A program made the translations under genes and the position numbers. A stretch of DNA of 64,000 nt. Source: Asinibacterium sp. OR53 (GTDB taxonomy: Bacteria; Bacteroidota; Bacteroidia; Chitinophagales; Chitinophagaceae). Below the pieces are notes generated by a model that was given only the letters and a program-made list of their open reading frames with translations, was not told the origin of the DNA and did no database searches. This document shows, piece by piece, positions 27,878 to 37,074 of this stretch; position 1 is the first letter of the stretch, and each line of letters begins with the position of its first letter. The stretch lies in the NCBI RefSeq assembly GCF_000515315.1, contig NZ_KI911562.1, forward strand, positions 124,001 through 188,000. The letters run 5' to 3'.

Positions 27878-28654
27878 ATGAACGAGCAAACTGCCGCTAA
27901 AGTGAATATTGCCGGAACGGGCATCAGCAATGTTAGTTTGCGGGAAACGATGGATATCTTCAACCGGTGGGTGGAGGCCGGTGAGAAAAAAAGGGTTTGC
28001 GTTACGCCTGTCAACTGCGTGGTGTGGGCACACCGCAACGAGCCGCTCAAAGCATTGTACAACAGCGCCGATCTCACTTTGTGCGACGGCGTTCCCCTGA
28101 TCTGGGCCTCCAAACTGCTGGGCAGCCCCCTGAAAGGCCGCGTAACGGGCCTCGACCTGCTTCCCCAATACATGGAAGAGTGTTCGCATAGAAATTATAG
28201 CATGTTCCTACTGGGCGCTAAAGAAGGGGTGGCCGAACAGCTCAAAACAGCCTATGAACAGCGCTTCCCCGGCATCCGCATCACCGGCCTGTACTCCCCT
28301 CCCTTTGCCGAACAGTTCAGCGAGGCCGAAAACCAAAAAATGATCCGGCTCATCAATGAGGCCAAACCCGATATCCTCTGGGTGAGCCTTACGGCCCCCA
28401 AGCAGGATTTCTGGATATATGATCACCTGGACCAACTGGAGGTGAAAGTAGCCATTGGCGTGGGCGGCGCTTTTGAAGTAGCGGCCGGACTGATTCCTCG
28501 GGCGCCCCGTTTCATGCAACAGAACGGACTGGAATGGCTGTACCGCTTTTACAAAGAACCCCGGCGCCTGTTCAACCGTTATTTTGTGGAGGCGCCCCGC
28601 TTCATCCCCCTGGTAGTGAGGCAGAAAATCAGCAAGCAGCGTTTTATCCCCTAA
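27878..28654 (+). CDS. WecG/TagA/CpsF family glycosyltransferase
   Basis: A 258-residue transferase of the family that adds N-acetylmannosaminuronic acid, ManNAc or glucose to lipid-linked sugars. Diagnostic blocks are VTPVNCVVWAHRNEPLKALY, LCDGVPLIWASKLLGSPL, RVTGLDLLP and LWVSLTAPKQDFW, then VGVGGAFEVAAGLIPRAP. It acts at the cytoplasmic face, often on the second sugar. It comes 100 bp before the initiating transferase gene, fitting an early step in repeat-unit assembly. Confidence 0.93.
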   Translation: MNEQTAAKVNIAGTGISNVSLRETMDIFNRWVEAGEKKRVCVTPVNCVVWAHRNEPLKALYNSADLTLCDGVPLIWASKLLGSPLKGRVTGLDLLPQYMEECSHRNYSMFLLGAKEGVAEQLKTAYEQRFPGIRITGLYSPPFAEQFSEAENQKMIRLINEAKPDILWVSLTAPKQDFWIYDHLDQLEVKVAIGVGGAFEVAAGLIPRAPRFMQQNGLEWLYRFYKEPRRLFNRYFVEAPRFIPLVVRQKISKQRFIP

Positions 28655-28754
28655 ACCGGGTCTTTCTTAGGTGGCTATTAAATATTCAACTATTTTAGCA
28701 TGAAAATTGTTGGTATCCCCCCTATCAACGCGCTAATATCCTTTTGAACGCATT

Positions 28755-30158
28755 ATGACCAAGTCGTATAACCGGTACACGCTCATTAAATACATCATCG
28801 ACGGTCCTGTGATCGGGATCTCTTTTATAGTGGCAAGACGCCTGGTTCTCAAACAAAGTATTTTCGCCAACGATGCCAGCAATTATCTTTTTTTATTGAT
28901 CGCCCTCACCACCTGGTATGTTGCCACCGCTTTTTCCAAACTATACAAAGACCGGCGGTCTAACAAGTATTCTGAAGAGATCGTCTTTATTGCTTACACA
29001 CTGGTCATCTACAGCATCCTGCTCAGTTCCATTTCTTTTTTCCTCCAGGATTATTTTCAATTCAGCAGCTTGTTCTTCGTCACTTTCATCGCCCTGCTCT
29101 TTGGGTTCTTCACCATTACCAAATACATCATCCGTAAATACCTGCACTCGGCCCTTTTCCAGGGCAAGCTGCTCGACAACCTCTTGCTGGTAGGCGCCAC
29201 CAACAGCGCCCTCGATTTTTACGAGACCATCAATAAATATTATTACTACGGCTATAAATGCATTGGGTTCATCGACGACCATACGCCTAAAATGAACGGC
29301 TGTACTTATCACGGGGGGCTTTCTCAACTGCCTGCCCTTTTACAAGGTAAGATGGTAGATGAAGTGGTCATCGCCCTGCCCAACGCCCAAAGCAAAATGA
29401 TCCAGGAATGTATCCAGATCTGTGACTATTACGGTACCAAAGCAAGGATCATTCCCGATGCGCAACAGTTCGCTACCTCTTCCATACAGGTCAATAATAT
29501 CGGTCAGTTATCGGTGATCAATATCCGCGAACTGCCGCTCGACAAAGAAGAGAACAAGCTTCTCAAACGCAGTTTCGACGTGTTGTTTTCCCTTCTTTTC
29601 TTCCTGTTGATCGGTAGCTGGCTGCTCCCCCTGATTGCGATAGCCATTAAACTTACCTCCAGGGGGTCTGTTATTTTCAAGCAGGAAAGATGGGGTCTCA
29701 ACAACGAAAAGATCACCTGTTATAAGTTCCGTACCATGGTAAATGAAAGCCGCGATACGGATAGTAATGGGCGTTATAACCAGGCCTTAAAAAATGATCC
29801 GCGCGTTACCCCGCTGGGAGCTGTGTTACGCCGCACCAACCTCGATGAACTGCCACAGTTCTGGAATGTGTTGCTGGGTAATATGTCGGTGGTGGGTCCG
29901 CGCCCGCACCCCACACCCCTGAACCTGGAATCTATGCAAACGGTAGACAATTACATGTTACGCCATGTGGTGAAGCCGGGTATTTCAGGATGGGCACAGG
30001 TGAATGGTTGCCGTGGTGAAACACGCAGCCCCGGTTCCATGCAGCGGCGTGTGAATTTCGATCTCTATTATATCCATCGCTGGACGTTCTGGCTCGATTG
30101 CCAGATCATCCTGCAAACGGTGATCAATATCTGCCGGGGGGATCAGAATGCGTATTAG
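28755..30158 (+). CDS. Undecaprenyl-phosphate sugar-1-phosphate transferase (WcaJ/WbaP type)
   Basis: A 467-residue polyprenyl glycosylphosphotransferase that starts repeat-unit synthesis by moving a hexose-1-phosphate, typically glucose or galactose, to undecaprenyl phosphate. Four N-terminal hydrophobic segments are followed by a Rossmann-like domain ([15 protein letters not shown]). The catalytic C-terminal domain begins [15 protein letters not shown], with [40 protein letters not shown] and [12 protein letters not shown]. It is the initiating enzyme of the plus-strand locus; a different kind lies in the minus-strand locus at 40.7 kb. Confidence 0.94.
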   Translation: MTKSYNRYTLIKYIIDGPVIGISFIVARRLVLKQSIFANDASNYLFLLIALTTWYVATAFSKLYKDRRSNKYSEEIVFIAYTLVIYSILLSSISFFLQDYFQFSSLFFVTFIALLFGFFTITKYIIRKYLHSALFQGKLLDNLLLVGATNSALDFYETINKYYYYGYKCIGFIDDHTPKMNGCTYHGGLSQLPALLQGKMVDEVVIALPNAQSKMIQECIQICDYYGTKARIIPDAQQFATSSIQVNNIGQLSVINIRELPLDKEENKLLKRSFDVLFSLLFFLLIGSWLLPLIAIAIKLTSRGSVIFKQERWGLNNEKITCYKFRTMVNESRDTDSNGRYNQALKNDPRVTPLGAVLRRTNLDELPQFWNVLLGNMSVVGPRPHPTPLNLESMQTVDNYMLRHVVKPGISGWAQVNGCRGETRSPGSMQRRVNFDLYYIHRWTFWLDCQIILQTVINICRGDQNAY

Positions 30159-30167
30159 TCAATAGTG

Positions 30168-30246
30168 CGTCATCCCGAGCGCAGCCGAGGGATCTGCCCG
30201 AACCTCCAGCAGGTCCTTCGACTCGCTTCGCTCGCTCAGGATGACG
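30168..30246. repeat. REP-like palindromic repeat, copy 7, with 24-bp tail
   Basis: An A-B' unit from CGTCATCCCGAGCGCAGCCG to CAGGATGACG lies between the initiating transferase and a Wzi-like gene. It is followed at 30247-30270 by the tail AACGGAGGGGCACTCAAGAT plus GACG, shared with copy 5. The shared tail shows that these two copies have a common, longer ancestor. Confidence 0.9.
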
Positions 30247-30293
30247 AACGGAGGGGCACTCAAGATGACGGGTAATTGTAAAATTTTTTTTGA

Positions 30294-31937
30294 ATGAGAA
30301 AGGCGTTTCTTACAGTAGCATTGGTGTTGTTTTATATGGCAGTTCAGTCGCAGTCGGTTTGGGAAGACCACCGCAGTGAAGTGTACAATTACCTTTCCCG
30401 TATGGCGCAGAAGGGATTGATCGTTTTCAACGATAATATCCGGCCGCTCAGCCGTATTTATATTGAACAATGTCTCGACAGCCTGACGGCCCACAAAACA
30501 CAGCTCAGCCGCGTAGAACAAAAAGAACTCGATTTCTACCTGCAAGAGTATACCGATGAAAGAGAACTGTATCGCGACTCATCGGCCATCGATAGCAAAC
30601 CTACCGTTTTCAAAAAAGACGGCTACTCCCGCTGGCGCCTTTTTTCTTATACCGGTAAACAGTTCCTGCTCAGGGTCGATCCGGTGATCACCGCCGCTTA
30701 TATACGCGGCAGCGGCAAGGATGTGAAGCAATACAGCTCCGGGTTCAATATTTACGGGTATGGCGGTAAGCATTGGTCGTGGTACATTACCCTGAACGAT
30801 ATCAACGAAAAAGGCCCGGGTATGGATACTACCAGGCAAAACACGCCCGAAACCGGTATCGTGGGCCGCATCGCCGACAATAAAAAAAGCCAGAACTACA
30901 CCGCCATACGCGCCGGGCTGGCCTATACCTGGAAGAATGGTTCCGTGAGCATCGGGCAAGACCACCTGCTATGGGGCTATGGCGAGAACGGGCGCATGGT
31001 GCTGTCTGATAAAGCCCCTACCTATCCCTATATACGCCTCGATTACCGGCCCCTGCCCTGGCTCAGCTTCAACTATACGCATGCCTGGCTGCATTCAGAT
31101 ATTATAGACTCTACCCGCTCCTACCGTACCGGCAACACCGTTTATGGTGGCATTCGCGAGTTCACCATCGCCAAATACATGGCCACGCATAGCGTACAGA
31201 TCACACCCACAAAAGGATTGGATATCAGCTTAGGCGAATCGATGATCTACAGCGACCGGCTGGAGCTGGGCTACCTGATCCCTATCATGTTCTTCAAAGC
31301 TTATGACAACCTGGTCAATGACAACAACAATAACAACGGCTCAAACGGTCAGTTCTTTTTCCAGGTGAGCTCGCGCAACCAGTTGCCCAAAACCCATTTG
31401 TATTCGACCCTGTTCATCGACGAGATACTCCTGTCAAAGGTGTTCGATAAGGTAAAAAACCGCAATCAGGTAGGTATGAATATCGGCGCTTCCGTTACTG
31501 ATGCGTTCATCCCTTATCTCACCATCGGCGCCGAATATACCAAGATCAGGCCCTTTGTGTACAGCAACCTGATACCCGCCCAACTGTATACGCACGACAG
31601 TTACCTGCTGGGCGACTGGATGGGCAATAATGCCGACCGGTGGATCGCTTTCCTCAAATACACCCCTGCTCCCCGCCTCCAGTGCATGGTGCGCTACCAG
31701 TACATCCGCAAGGGCGGACCCGGCACTGTAGACCAGCAATATTTTGCACAGCCGCAACCGCCCTTCCTGTTCGACCTGCAAAACCATCGGCAGGAATGGT
31801 ATGGCAGCCTCTCTTATCAATGGGTGCACAAACTGTACCTGCGCGGCTCTATCAGCAACCTGCATGTAACCGATTATAAAACAGGACAGTCATACAACGA
31901 CCATACCCTGAACCTCGGCGTCAGTTACGGGCTCTAA
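30294..31937 (+). CDS. Wzi-like capsule-assembly outer-membrane beta-barrel (paralogue 1)
   Basis: This 547-residue protein has a signal peptide (MRKAFLTVALVLFYMAVQSQ) and a body of alternating hydrophobic beta strands ending in an aromatic C-terminal strand (LNLGVSYGL), as in outer-membrane barrels. SIGQDHLLWGYGENGRMVL and FIDEILLSKV resemble Wzi-family capsule assembly proteins. Wzi of E. coli anchors group 1 capsule to the surface as a lectin. It precedes the SLBB export gene by 45 bp. Two more Wzi-like genes follow on the opposite strand. Confidence 0.85.
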   Translation: MRKAFLTVALVLFYMAVQSQSVWEDHRSEVYNYLSRMAQKGLIVFNDNIRPLSRIYIEQCLDSLTAHKTQLSRVEQKELDFYLQEYTDERELYRDSSAIDSKPTVFKKDGYSRWRLFSYTGKQFLLRVDPVITAAYIRGSGKDVKQYSSGFNIYGYGGKHWSWYITLNDINEKGPGMDTTRQNTPETGIVGRIADNKKSQNYTAIRAGLAYTWKNGSVSIGQDHLLWGYGENGRMVLSDKAPTYPYIRLDYRPLPWLSFNYTHAWLHSDIIDSTRSYRTGNTVYGGIREFTIAKYMATHSVQITPTKGLDISLGESMIYSDRLELGYLIPIMFFKAYDNLVNDNNNNNGSNGQFFFQVSSRNQLPKTHLYSTLFIDEILLSKVFDKVKNRNQVGMNIGASVTDAFIPYLTIGAEYTKIRPFVYSNLIPAQLYTHDSYLLGDWMGNNADRWIAFLKYTPAPRLQCMVRYQYIRKGGPGTVDQQYFAQPQPPFLFDLQNHRQEWYGSLSYQWVHKLYLRGSISNLHVTDYKTGQSYNDHTLNLGVSYGL

Positions 31938-31982
31938 GCCTCTCCCTCAAAACCTATATATTTGTCGCACTTATTCCATACT

Positions 31983-34280
31983 ATGAAGCATTTTCTCCGT
32001 GGCCTGGGCTGGCTGTTGTTTACTTTAATAGGTACCGCCGCCCTGGCGCAGAACGGCAGTTTCTCGGGCAAAGTATCGCAACTGTCCGACCAGCAGATCA
32101 TTCAACTGTGGCAGCAGGCGCAGAAGTCGGGCATGTCTGAAAGCGATGCCGTTCGTTTACTGGTGCAGAAAGGGATGAGTCCTACTGAAGTGAATGCTTT
32201 CAAAAAAAGACTCATTCAGTTACAGTCCGGCTCCAAATCGCCGCGGTTCAACACCAACAACATCATCAAGGATACTAGTAATTTCATGCGCGACTCTACC
32301 TGGATCTTTGAAATGCCGCAGCTGAAAAAAAATTCTCCTTACTATGGGTTTGATTTTTTCAATAGTCCGGAAATGTCTTTTGAGCCCAATTTCAATGTGG
32401 CCACCCCGGCCAGCTATGTGCTGGGCGCCAATGATGAATTAACGCTTTCTCTTTCGGGCCTCAATGAACTCACCAATACGGCTGTGATCAGCCGCGAAGG
32501 CAATTATGAATTGCCCCATGCCGGTTTTGTGAACCTGAACGGCCTCACCATCGACCAGGCCATGCAGCAAATCAAAAACCGGCTGCGCGTTCCTTACCCC
32601 GGGCTGGCATCGGGCCGCACCCGCTTGTACCTTTCTCTGGGCAATGTGCGGAGCATCCGGATCAGTGTGATCGGCGAAGCCGAGAAGCCGGGTAATTATA
32701 CGGTAACAGCCCTGGCCAGTTTTTTCAATGTATTGTATCTCTCCGGCGGTCCTTCACAGAACGGCTCTTTGCGAAAAATTGAGCTGATCCGCGACAATAA
32801 AGTATTGCAGACGGTTGACTTTTATGAATTCTTACAAAAGGGCACATTACCCAATATCCGTTTGCAGGACCAGGATGTGATCCGTTTTCCTGTGTACGAG
32901 AAAAGGGTGATGCTGGCGGGTGAAGTAAAGCGCCCGGCGATCTATGAGCTGCTGGGCAAAGAAACCCTGGCCGATCTCGTTAGCTATGGCGGCGGCCTGG
33001 GCGATCATGCTTTCAAAGACGCGGTGAAGCTGGTACAGTTGGGCGATAAAGAAAGGAAAGTGCGTGATGTGGCTGCCGCTGATTTTGCTTATTTCCTTCC
33101 CCGCAACGGCGATTCGGTGCAGGTAGAAAAAATACTCAGCCGTTTCAGTAACCGGGTCGTTATCAGCGGTGCGGTGTACCATCCCGGCAATTATGAATTG
33201 AGCCAGGACCTCACCCTTACCCAACTGATCCGTAAGGCCGATGGCCTGCGCGAAGACGCGTTCCGCAACCGGGGATATATTGTGCGCTTCCGCGACAATG
33301 GCGCTGTGCGCGAGCTGGTCTCTTTCGACCTCAACCAAATACAATCGGGCAAAACCAATGATATTGCACTGATCCGTGAAGACTCTGTTTACATACCTGC
33401 GCGCGACAGCATACGGGATGTACTGAGCGTTACCGTTGGCGGTAATGTGCGCAACCCGGGCTCATTCGAGTTCCGGCAGGGCATTTCAGTAGAAGACGCT
33501 ATTGTGATGGCGGGCGGCTTTACGGCCGATGCCGCTACCCACAAAGTGGAGATATCACGATTAGAGAAAAATAAATCCGATACACTGGCCAACCAACTGC
33601 TCAGCCTGTTAAAGGTAGATGTAGATTCTACCCTACAGCAAAGCAGTCATACCCTGTTGCAGCCGCTCGATTATGTATTCGTTCCCAAACTGCTCAACTA
33701 CCATACCCTGGGCAATGTGAAGCTCCGGGGTGAAGTGTTGTACTCAGGCGATTATGCGCTGGAGCGGAGAGATGAAACCGTGCAGGAGCTGCTGGTACGC
33801 GCCGGAGGTATTACACCTTATGCATCGATGGCCAATGTGCAGGTGTACCGCAACCATTTGCGGGTAGGCACCAATTTGTTTGAAGCGGGCAACCGCAGCA
33901 ATGAAAAATTCCTGCTGCTGCCCGATGATAGTATCTATGTGCCACGCAACGTGCCTTTTGTAGAAGTACAGGGAGCTGTGTTCACGCCGCAAATCCTGAG
34001 CTATGGCTCCGGCCGCATGTTGTCTTATATTTCCGATGCGGGTGGTGTTACCGATAAGGGGAACCTGCGCAAAGCGTATGTGGCGTACAGCAACGGCATC
34101 AACAAAAAGATCCGTCATTTTCTTTTCTTCCGCCATTACCCGCGTGTAATGCCCGGCAGCAAGATCATTGTGCCTGAGCGGATCGAAGGAGAAAAGCACG
34201 GCTTATCGGTGATAGAAATTTCAGCGCTCACCGGCTCTTTCACTGCGCTGATTAGTTTGATAGCAGTACTCAGAAAATAA
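31983..34280 (+). CDS. Wza-like polysaccharide export protein with multiple SLBB domains
   Basis: The ATG at 31983 gives 765 residues with a signal peptide (LGWLLFTLIGTAALAQ). A charged, helical leader (to about 110) precedes a Poly_export domain (VLGANDELTLSLSGLNELTN, near 140). About six SLBB repeats follow, recognisable as VIGEAEKPGNY, LAGEVKRPAIY, ISGAVYHPGNY, VGGNVRNPGSF, LRGEVLYSGDY and VQGAVFTPQIL. A C-terminal hydrophobic segment (ALTGSFTALISLIAVL) may cross the outer membrane. The protein would form the outer-membrane export channel. It lacks the Wza lipobox Cys. Twice Wza length is common in Bacteroidota. Confidence 0.92.
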   Translation: MKHFLRGLGWLLFTLIGTAALAQNGSFSGKVSQLSDQQIIQLWQQAQKSGMSESDAVRLLVQKGMSPTEVNAFKKRLIQLQSGSKSPRFNTNNIIKDTSNFMRDSTWIFEMPQLKKNSPYYGFDFFNSPEMSFEPNFNVATPASYVLGANDELTLSLSGLNELTNTAVISREGNYELPHAGFVNLNGLTIDQAMQQIKNRLRVPYPGLASGRTRLYLSLGNVRSIRISVIGEAEKPGNYTVTALASFFNVLYLSGGPSQNGSLRKIELIRDNKVLQTVDFYEFLQKGTLPNIRLQDQDVIRFPVYEKRVMLAGEVKRPAIYELLGKETLADLVSYGGGLGDHAFKDAVKLVQLGDKERKVRDVAAADFAYFLPRNGDSVQVEKILSRFSNRVVISGAVYHPGNYELSQDLTLTQLIRKADGLREDAFRNRGYIVRFRDNGAVRELVSFDLNQIQSGKTNDIALIREDSVYIPARDSIRDVLSVTVGGNVRNPGSFEFRQGISVEDAIVMAGGFTADAATHKVEISRLEKNKSDTLANQLLSLLKVDVDSTLQQSSHTLLQPLDYVFVPKLLNYHTLGNVKLRGEVLYSGDYALERRDETVQELLVRAGGITPYASMANVQVYRNHLRVGTNLFEAGNRSNEKFLLLPDDSIYVPRNVPFVEVQGAVFTPQILSYGSGRMLSYISDAGGVTDKGNLRKAYVAYSNGINKKIRHFLFFRHYPRVMPGSKIIVPERIEGEKHGLSVIEISALTGSFTALISLIAVLRK

Positions 34281-34292
34281 CCGAAAAAAAAA

Positions 34293-34379
34293 CGTCATCC
34301 TGAGCGAGCGAAGCGAGTCGAAGGACCTGCTGAACATTCGGGCAGCCCCTTCGACTCGCTTCGCTCGCTCAGGGTGACG
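34293..34379. repeat. REP-like palindromic repeat, copy 8 (B-B' arms)
   Basis: This copy runs from CGTCATCCTGAGCGAGCGAA to TCGCTCAGGGTGACG, between the SLBB and Wzz-like genes. Both arms are of the B type, so the whole unit is a larger near-perfect inverted repeat able to fold into a long hairpin in the transcript. It begins 13 bp after the SLBB stop. Confidence 0.9.
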
Positions 34380-34399
34380 AGTAAAAAATAAAATAAATC

Positions 34400-35452
34400 A
34401 TGCTACCCGAAGACGAACCCTATTCATTCCAACCCCAATGGCAACAAGCCCTGCAACGCATAAGGGCAGCCTTAGGCCAGGTACGCACCTGGATGCTGGT
34501 AACCATAGCAGGTATTGTAGTGGGATTGGTATTAGCCTGGTTAAGACCGGTCACCTACACAGCCCGCCTCAGCTTTGTGGTAGAAGACTCCAAAACAGGC
34601 GGCGGCTCCATCATGAGCGCCCTGGCGGGACAATTCGGCTTCGATATCGGCAGCCTCTCTGGCGGCGCCAGCGGTGTGCTGGCCGGCGATAACGTGCTGG
34701 AGCTGGTACGCAGCCAGCACCTGATCAAAAAAACCCTGCTCACGCCTATCGACAGCAACAAACAATATTCCCTGGCCGACCTCTACGCCGATACTTACGG
34801 ATGGAAAGAAAAATGGAAGAACAGCAGCAAGGTAGGCAAACAGGTAGATTTCACACCCGGCCACAGCACGTTCGGCCGGCTGGGAGACAGTCTGCTGCAA
34901 CGCATCATCAAGCAGATAGGAGAAAAAGAGCTGAGCATTGCCAAGCCCGACCGAAAGCTGGGCTTTTTTGAAATGCAAACCACCATGCGCAATGAGCAAC
35001 TGAGCCAGTTGTTCTGTAAAAGACTGTTACAGGAGTCGGCCGATTTTTATATTGAAACCAAAACGCGCAGGTTGTCTACCAATGTAAAGCGTTTACAGGC
35101 CAAGGCCGACAGTTTACAATATGCCCTGAACCGCAAAACCTATTCGGCAGCCGATGCCAGCCGCATGTTGCTCGATGTAAACCCGGCTTATACGGCGCCG
35201 GAGGTAACAGCGGAAATTTCTTCGAGGGATAAAGTGGTGCAGGGAACGATCTATGCAGAAATAGTGAAGAACCTGGAGATCAGCAGAACGGCGCTGATAC
35301 AGGAAACGCCCACCGTGCAGGTGGTAGACACGCCGGAGTTACCATTGAAGAAAAATGAATGGCATTGGTGGATGGCGGCCGCGGCGGGAGGAACCATTGG
35401 GTTTGTGGGAAGCGTGCTGTTGCTGGCCTGGTTTTACCGGAAGCCCGTTTAA
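34400..35452 (+). CDS. Wzz-type chain-length determinant
   Basis: A 350-residue polysaccharide co-polymerase with an N-terminal transmembrane helix (TWMLVTIAGIVVGLVLAWLR, about 32-51), a periplasmic helical domain and a C-terminal helix (WMAAAAGGTIGFVGSVLLLA). Pro-rich sequence precedes the second helix (DTPELPLKKNEW), as in PCP proteins. The BY-kinase domain with Walker motifs and Tyr-rich tail of Wzc is absent, and no separate kinase gene is nearby. It would set chain length for the Wzy protein of this locus. Confidence 0.88.
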   Translation: MLPEDEPYSFQPQWQQALQRIRAALGQVRTWMLVTIAGIVVGLVLAWLRPVTYTARLSFVVEDSKTGGGSIMSALAGQFGFDIGSLSGGASGVLAGDNVLELVRSQHLIKKTLLTPIDSNKQYSLADLYADTYGWKEKWKNSSKVGKQVDFTPGHSTFGRLGDSLLQRIIKQIGEKELSIAKPDRKLGFFEMQTTMRNEQLSQLFCKRLLQESADFYIETKTRRLSTNVKRLQAKADSLQYALNRKTYSAADASRMLLDVNPAYTAPEVTAEISSRDKVVQGTIYAEIVKNLEISRTALIQETPTVQVVDTPELPLKKNEWHWWMAAAAGGTIGFVGSVLLLAWFYRKPV

Positions 35453-37074
35453 AACCGGTAGCCAACACCTATTTTAGCGGCGATATTCAAATACTCGTTA
35501 CCCGGTGCAAAATAGTTGCGGGGGTCTATCTGTATTACCAGCCATTGGTAGTTGAGGGAGCGGATGATGCCGAGCTGGCCGGAGAAGAAGAAACGCTGGT
35601 AGTTCCAATCGGCTTTGAAGGTGGTAGAGAGGTCTACCCAGTTGCGGCGGAAGTCGCCGATCGATTCAAAAGCATAATAGTAAAAATCGCCGTTGTGGCG
35701 GAGGCGTTCAAACTGGATGCCTATTTTTTTCAGTCCTTTTACCCAGGCTATTTCCAGTGTCTCGCTGTTGCTGCCAGGGCCTATGCCGGCGCCCAGCGGA
35801 CGTCCCAGTTGCGTATAGCCCTGCCGCACGTAGGCATGGGTGTACCAGCTATCGGGGTTGCGTATGAGGGTGGCATCGGAGGCCTGTAATTGCGTTAGTT
35901 CTACTGCCAGCAGAATGTGGCTTTGGTTTTTCCAATTGAAGAGTTTGCGGAAGCCGCCGGTGAAGGCCCTGCGGTAGGGAGCGTTCTGCAGCACGTTCCA
36001 TGGCATCATGGAAATGTCTTTGCGGCCGTATTCCAGGTACATTTCAGCCTGTTCTTTGGGCATGATATAGCGCATGAACAAAGAGCCCAGGGAAGCTTTT
36101 TTACCGGTGCGTTCGGCCTGGGTACGGCTGTGTCCCAGGAAGCCTTCAAAAGGCAATACATCTAACGGGTTGGTGATGTCGCTGTGGTAGAGGTAAGAGG
36201 CTTTGGCGAAGCCCAGGAAGAGGTTGGGCGTCCACTTGGGTCGCCAGGTGAGCGCCATCCCGGCCAGGTAGCGCCATTCATCGTTTTTGGGCTGGTACAG
36301 GAACTGGCCGTTGTACACACTGTAGATGCGGGGTGGCAATACATCACTGCCATCCAGTTTGCCGGCAATAATCTGCCCTTCAAAATCGCCTATGCCGGTG
36401 TGCAGCGGGCGGATGGTATTGATGGTAGCGTGCAGGAAGCCGGGGGCGTTGCTGCTCATGATGAGCGCATTGCGGTAACCGGGACCCCACCATAGGCTTT
36501 GCGTAGAAATACCGAAGGAAAGGGAGCGGGTATTGTAGCGGATGAATGACTGGCCGGGGAACAGTTTCTGGTAATGGCCGTTGCCGAAACGGTCGGGCAT
36601 GTCGATGGTGTTCCAGAAACGGTATCGCGCCGCCCAGGATTTATCGCTCAATTGAGAAGAGAACTGTTCAAAGGATTTGTTTTCGGCGAGTACCGCTTCG
36701 GGGGCCAGTTGTATTTCGAGGTGGCGGCCCAGTTGTGCGTGCACACCTACAGAAGCTTGTAACTGGTAACCGCGGGCGGGTATCATGGTGCCATTGTTCC
36801 AGTCGTAAGGTAATTGGCTGTTGTATTGCTGTACCAGTTGGGCCGGGAGGAACTCTATAAGAGGTTGCTGTGCTTTTATGTCCAGCGCCGAATCCAGGTC
36901 GGTCAATGGCACCTGGTTGGCATTCACCAAGAGTGAATGGTTGGGTTGATAAGTACCCAATAATTGCTGGTTGCGGAACAGCTCTTTAATCCGGTCACTA
37001 GTGAAAGACTGCCCCCAACCTTCATTAATTGTCAAAAAGGATAAAGCAAAAAATAAAAATAGCTTAGAATACAT
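35449..37074 (-). CDS. Wzi-like capsule-assembly outer-membrane beta-barrel (paralogue 2)
   Basis: A 541-residue protein with a signal peptide (LFLFFALSFLTINEGWGQ), an N-terminal helical segment and beta-barrel strands ending GVGYRF, with a terminal Phe. SLSFGISTQSLWWGPGYRNA and NAPGFLHATINTIRP are shared with the adjacent gene at 37.1 kb (ISTENLWWGPGSFNSLLMSN, NAPGFLHLTFNSTRP), so the two are tandem paralogues. It overlaps the end of the Wzz-like gene by 4 bp, convergently. It starts inside the last codons of paralogue 3. Confidence 0.84.
   Translation of the reverse strand: MYSKLFLFFALSFLTINEGWGQSFTSDRIKELFRNQQLLGTYQPNHSLLVNANQVPLTDLDSALDIKAQQPLIEFLPAQLVQQYNSQLPYDWNNGTMIPARGYQLQASVGVHAQLGRHLEIQLAPEAVLAENKSFEQFSSQLSDKSWAARYRFWNTIDMPDRFGNGHYQKLFPGQSFIRYNTRSLSFGISTQSLWWGPGYRNALIMSSNAPGFLHATINTIRPLHTGIGDFEGQIIAGKLDGSDVLPPRIYSVYNGQFLYQPKNDEWRYLAGMALTWRPKWTPNLFLGFAKASYLYHSDITNPLDVLPFEGFLGHSRTQAERTGKKASLGSLFMRYIMPKEQAEMYLEYGRKDISMMPWNVLQNAPYRRAFTGGFRKLFNWKNQSHILLAVELTQLQASDATLIRNPDSWYTHAYVRQGYTQLGRPLGAGIGPGSNSETLEIAWVKGLKKIGIQFERLRHNGDFYYYAFESIGDFRRNWVDLSTTFKADWNYQRFFFSGQLGIIRSLNYQWLVIQIDPRNYFAPGNEYLNIAAKIGVGYRF

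Noticed and set aside
31957-31964. TATATTTG as a promoter for the SLBB export gene
   Set aside because: There is no -33 TTTG at the right distance and the -7 pattern is frequent by chance; the gene follows a Wzi-like gene by only 45 bp.
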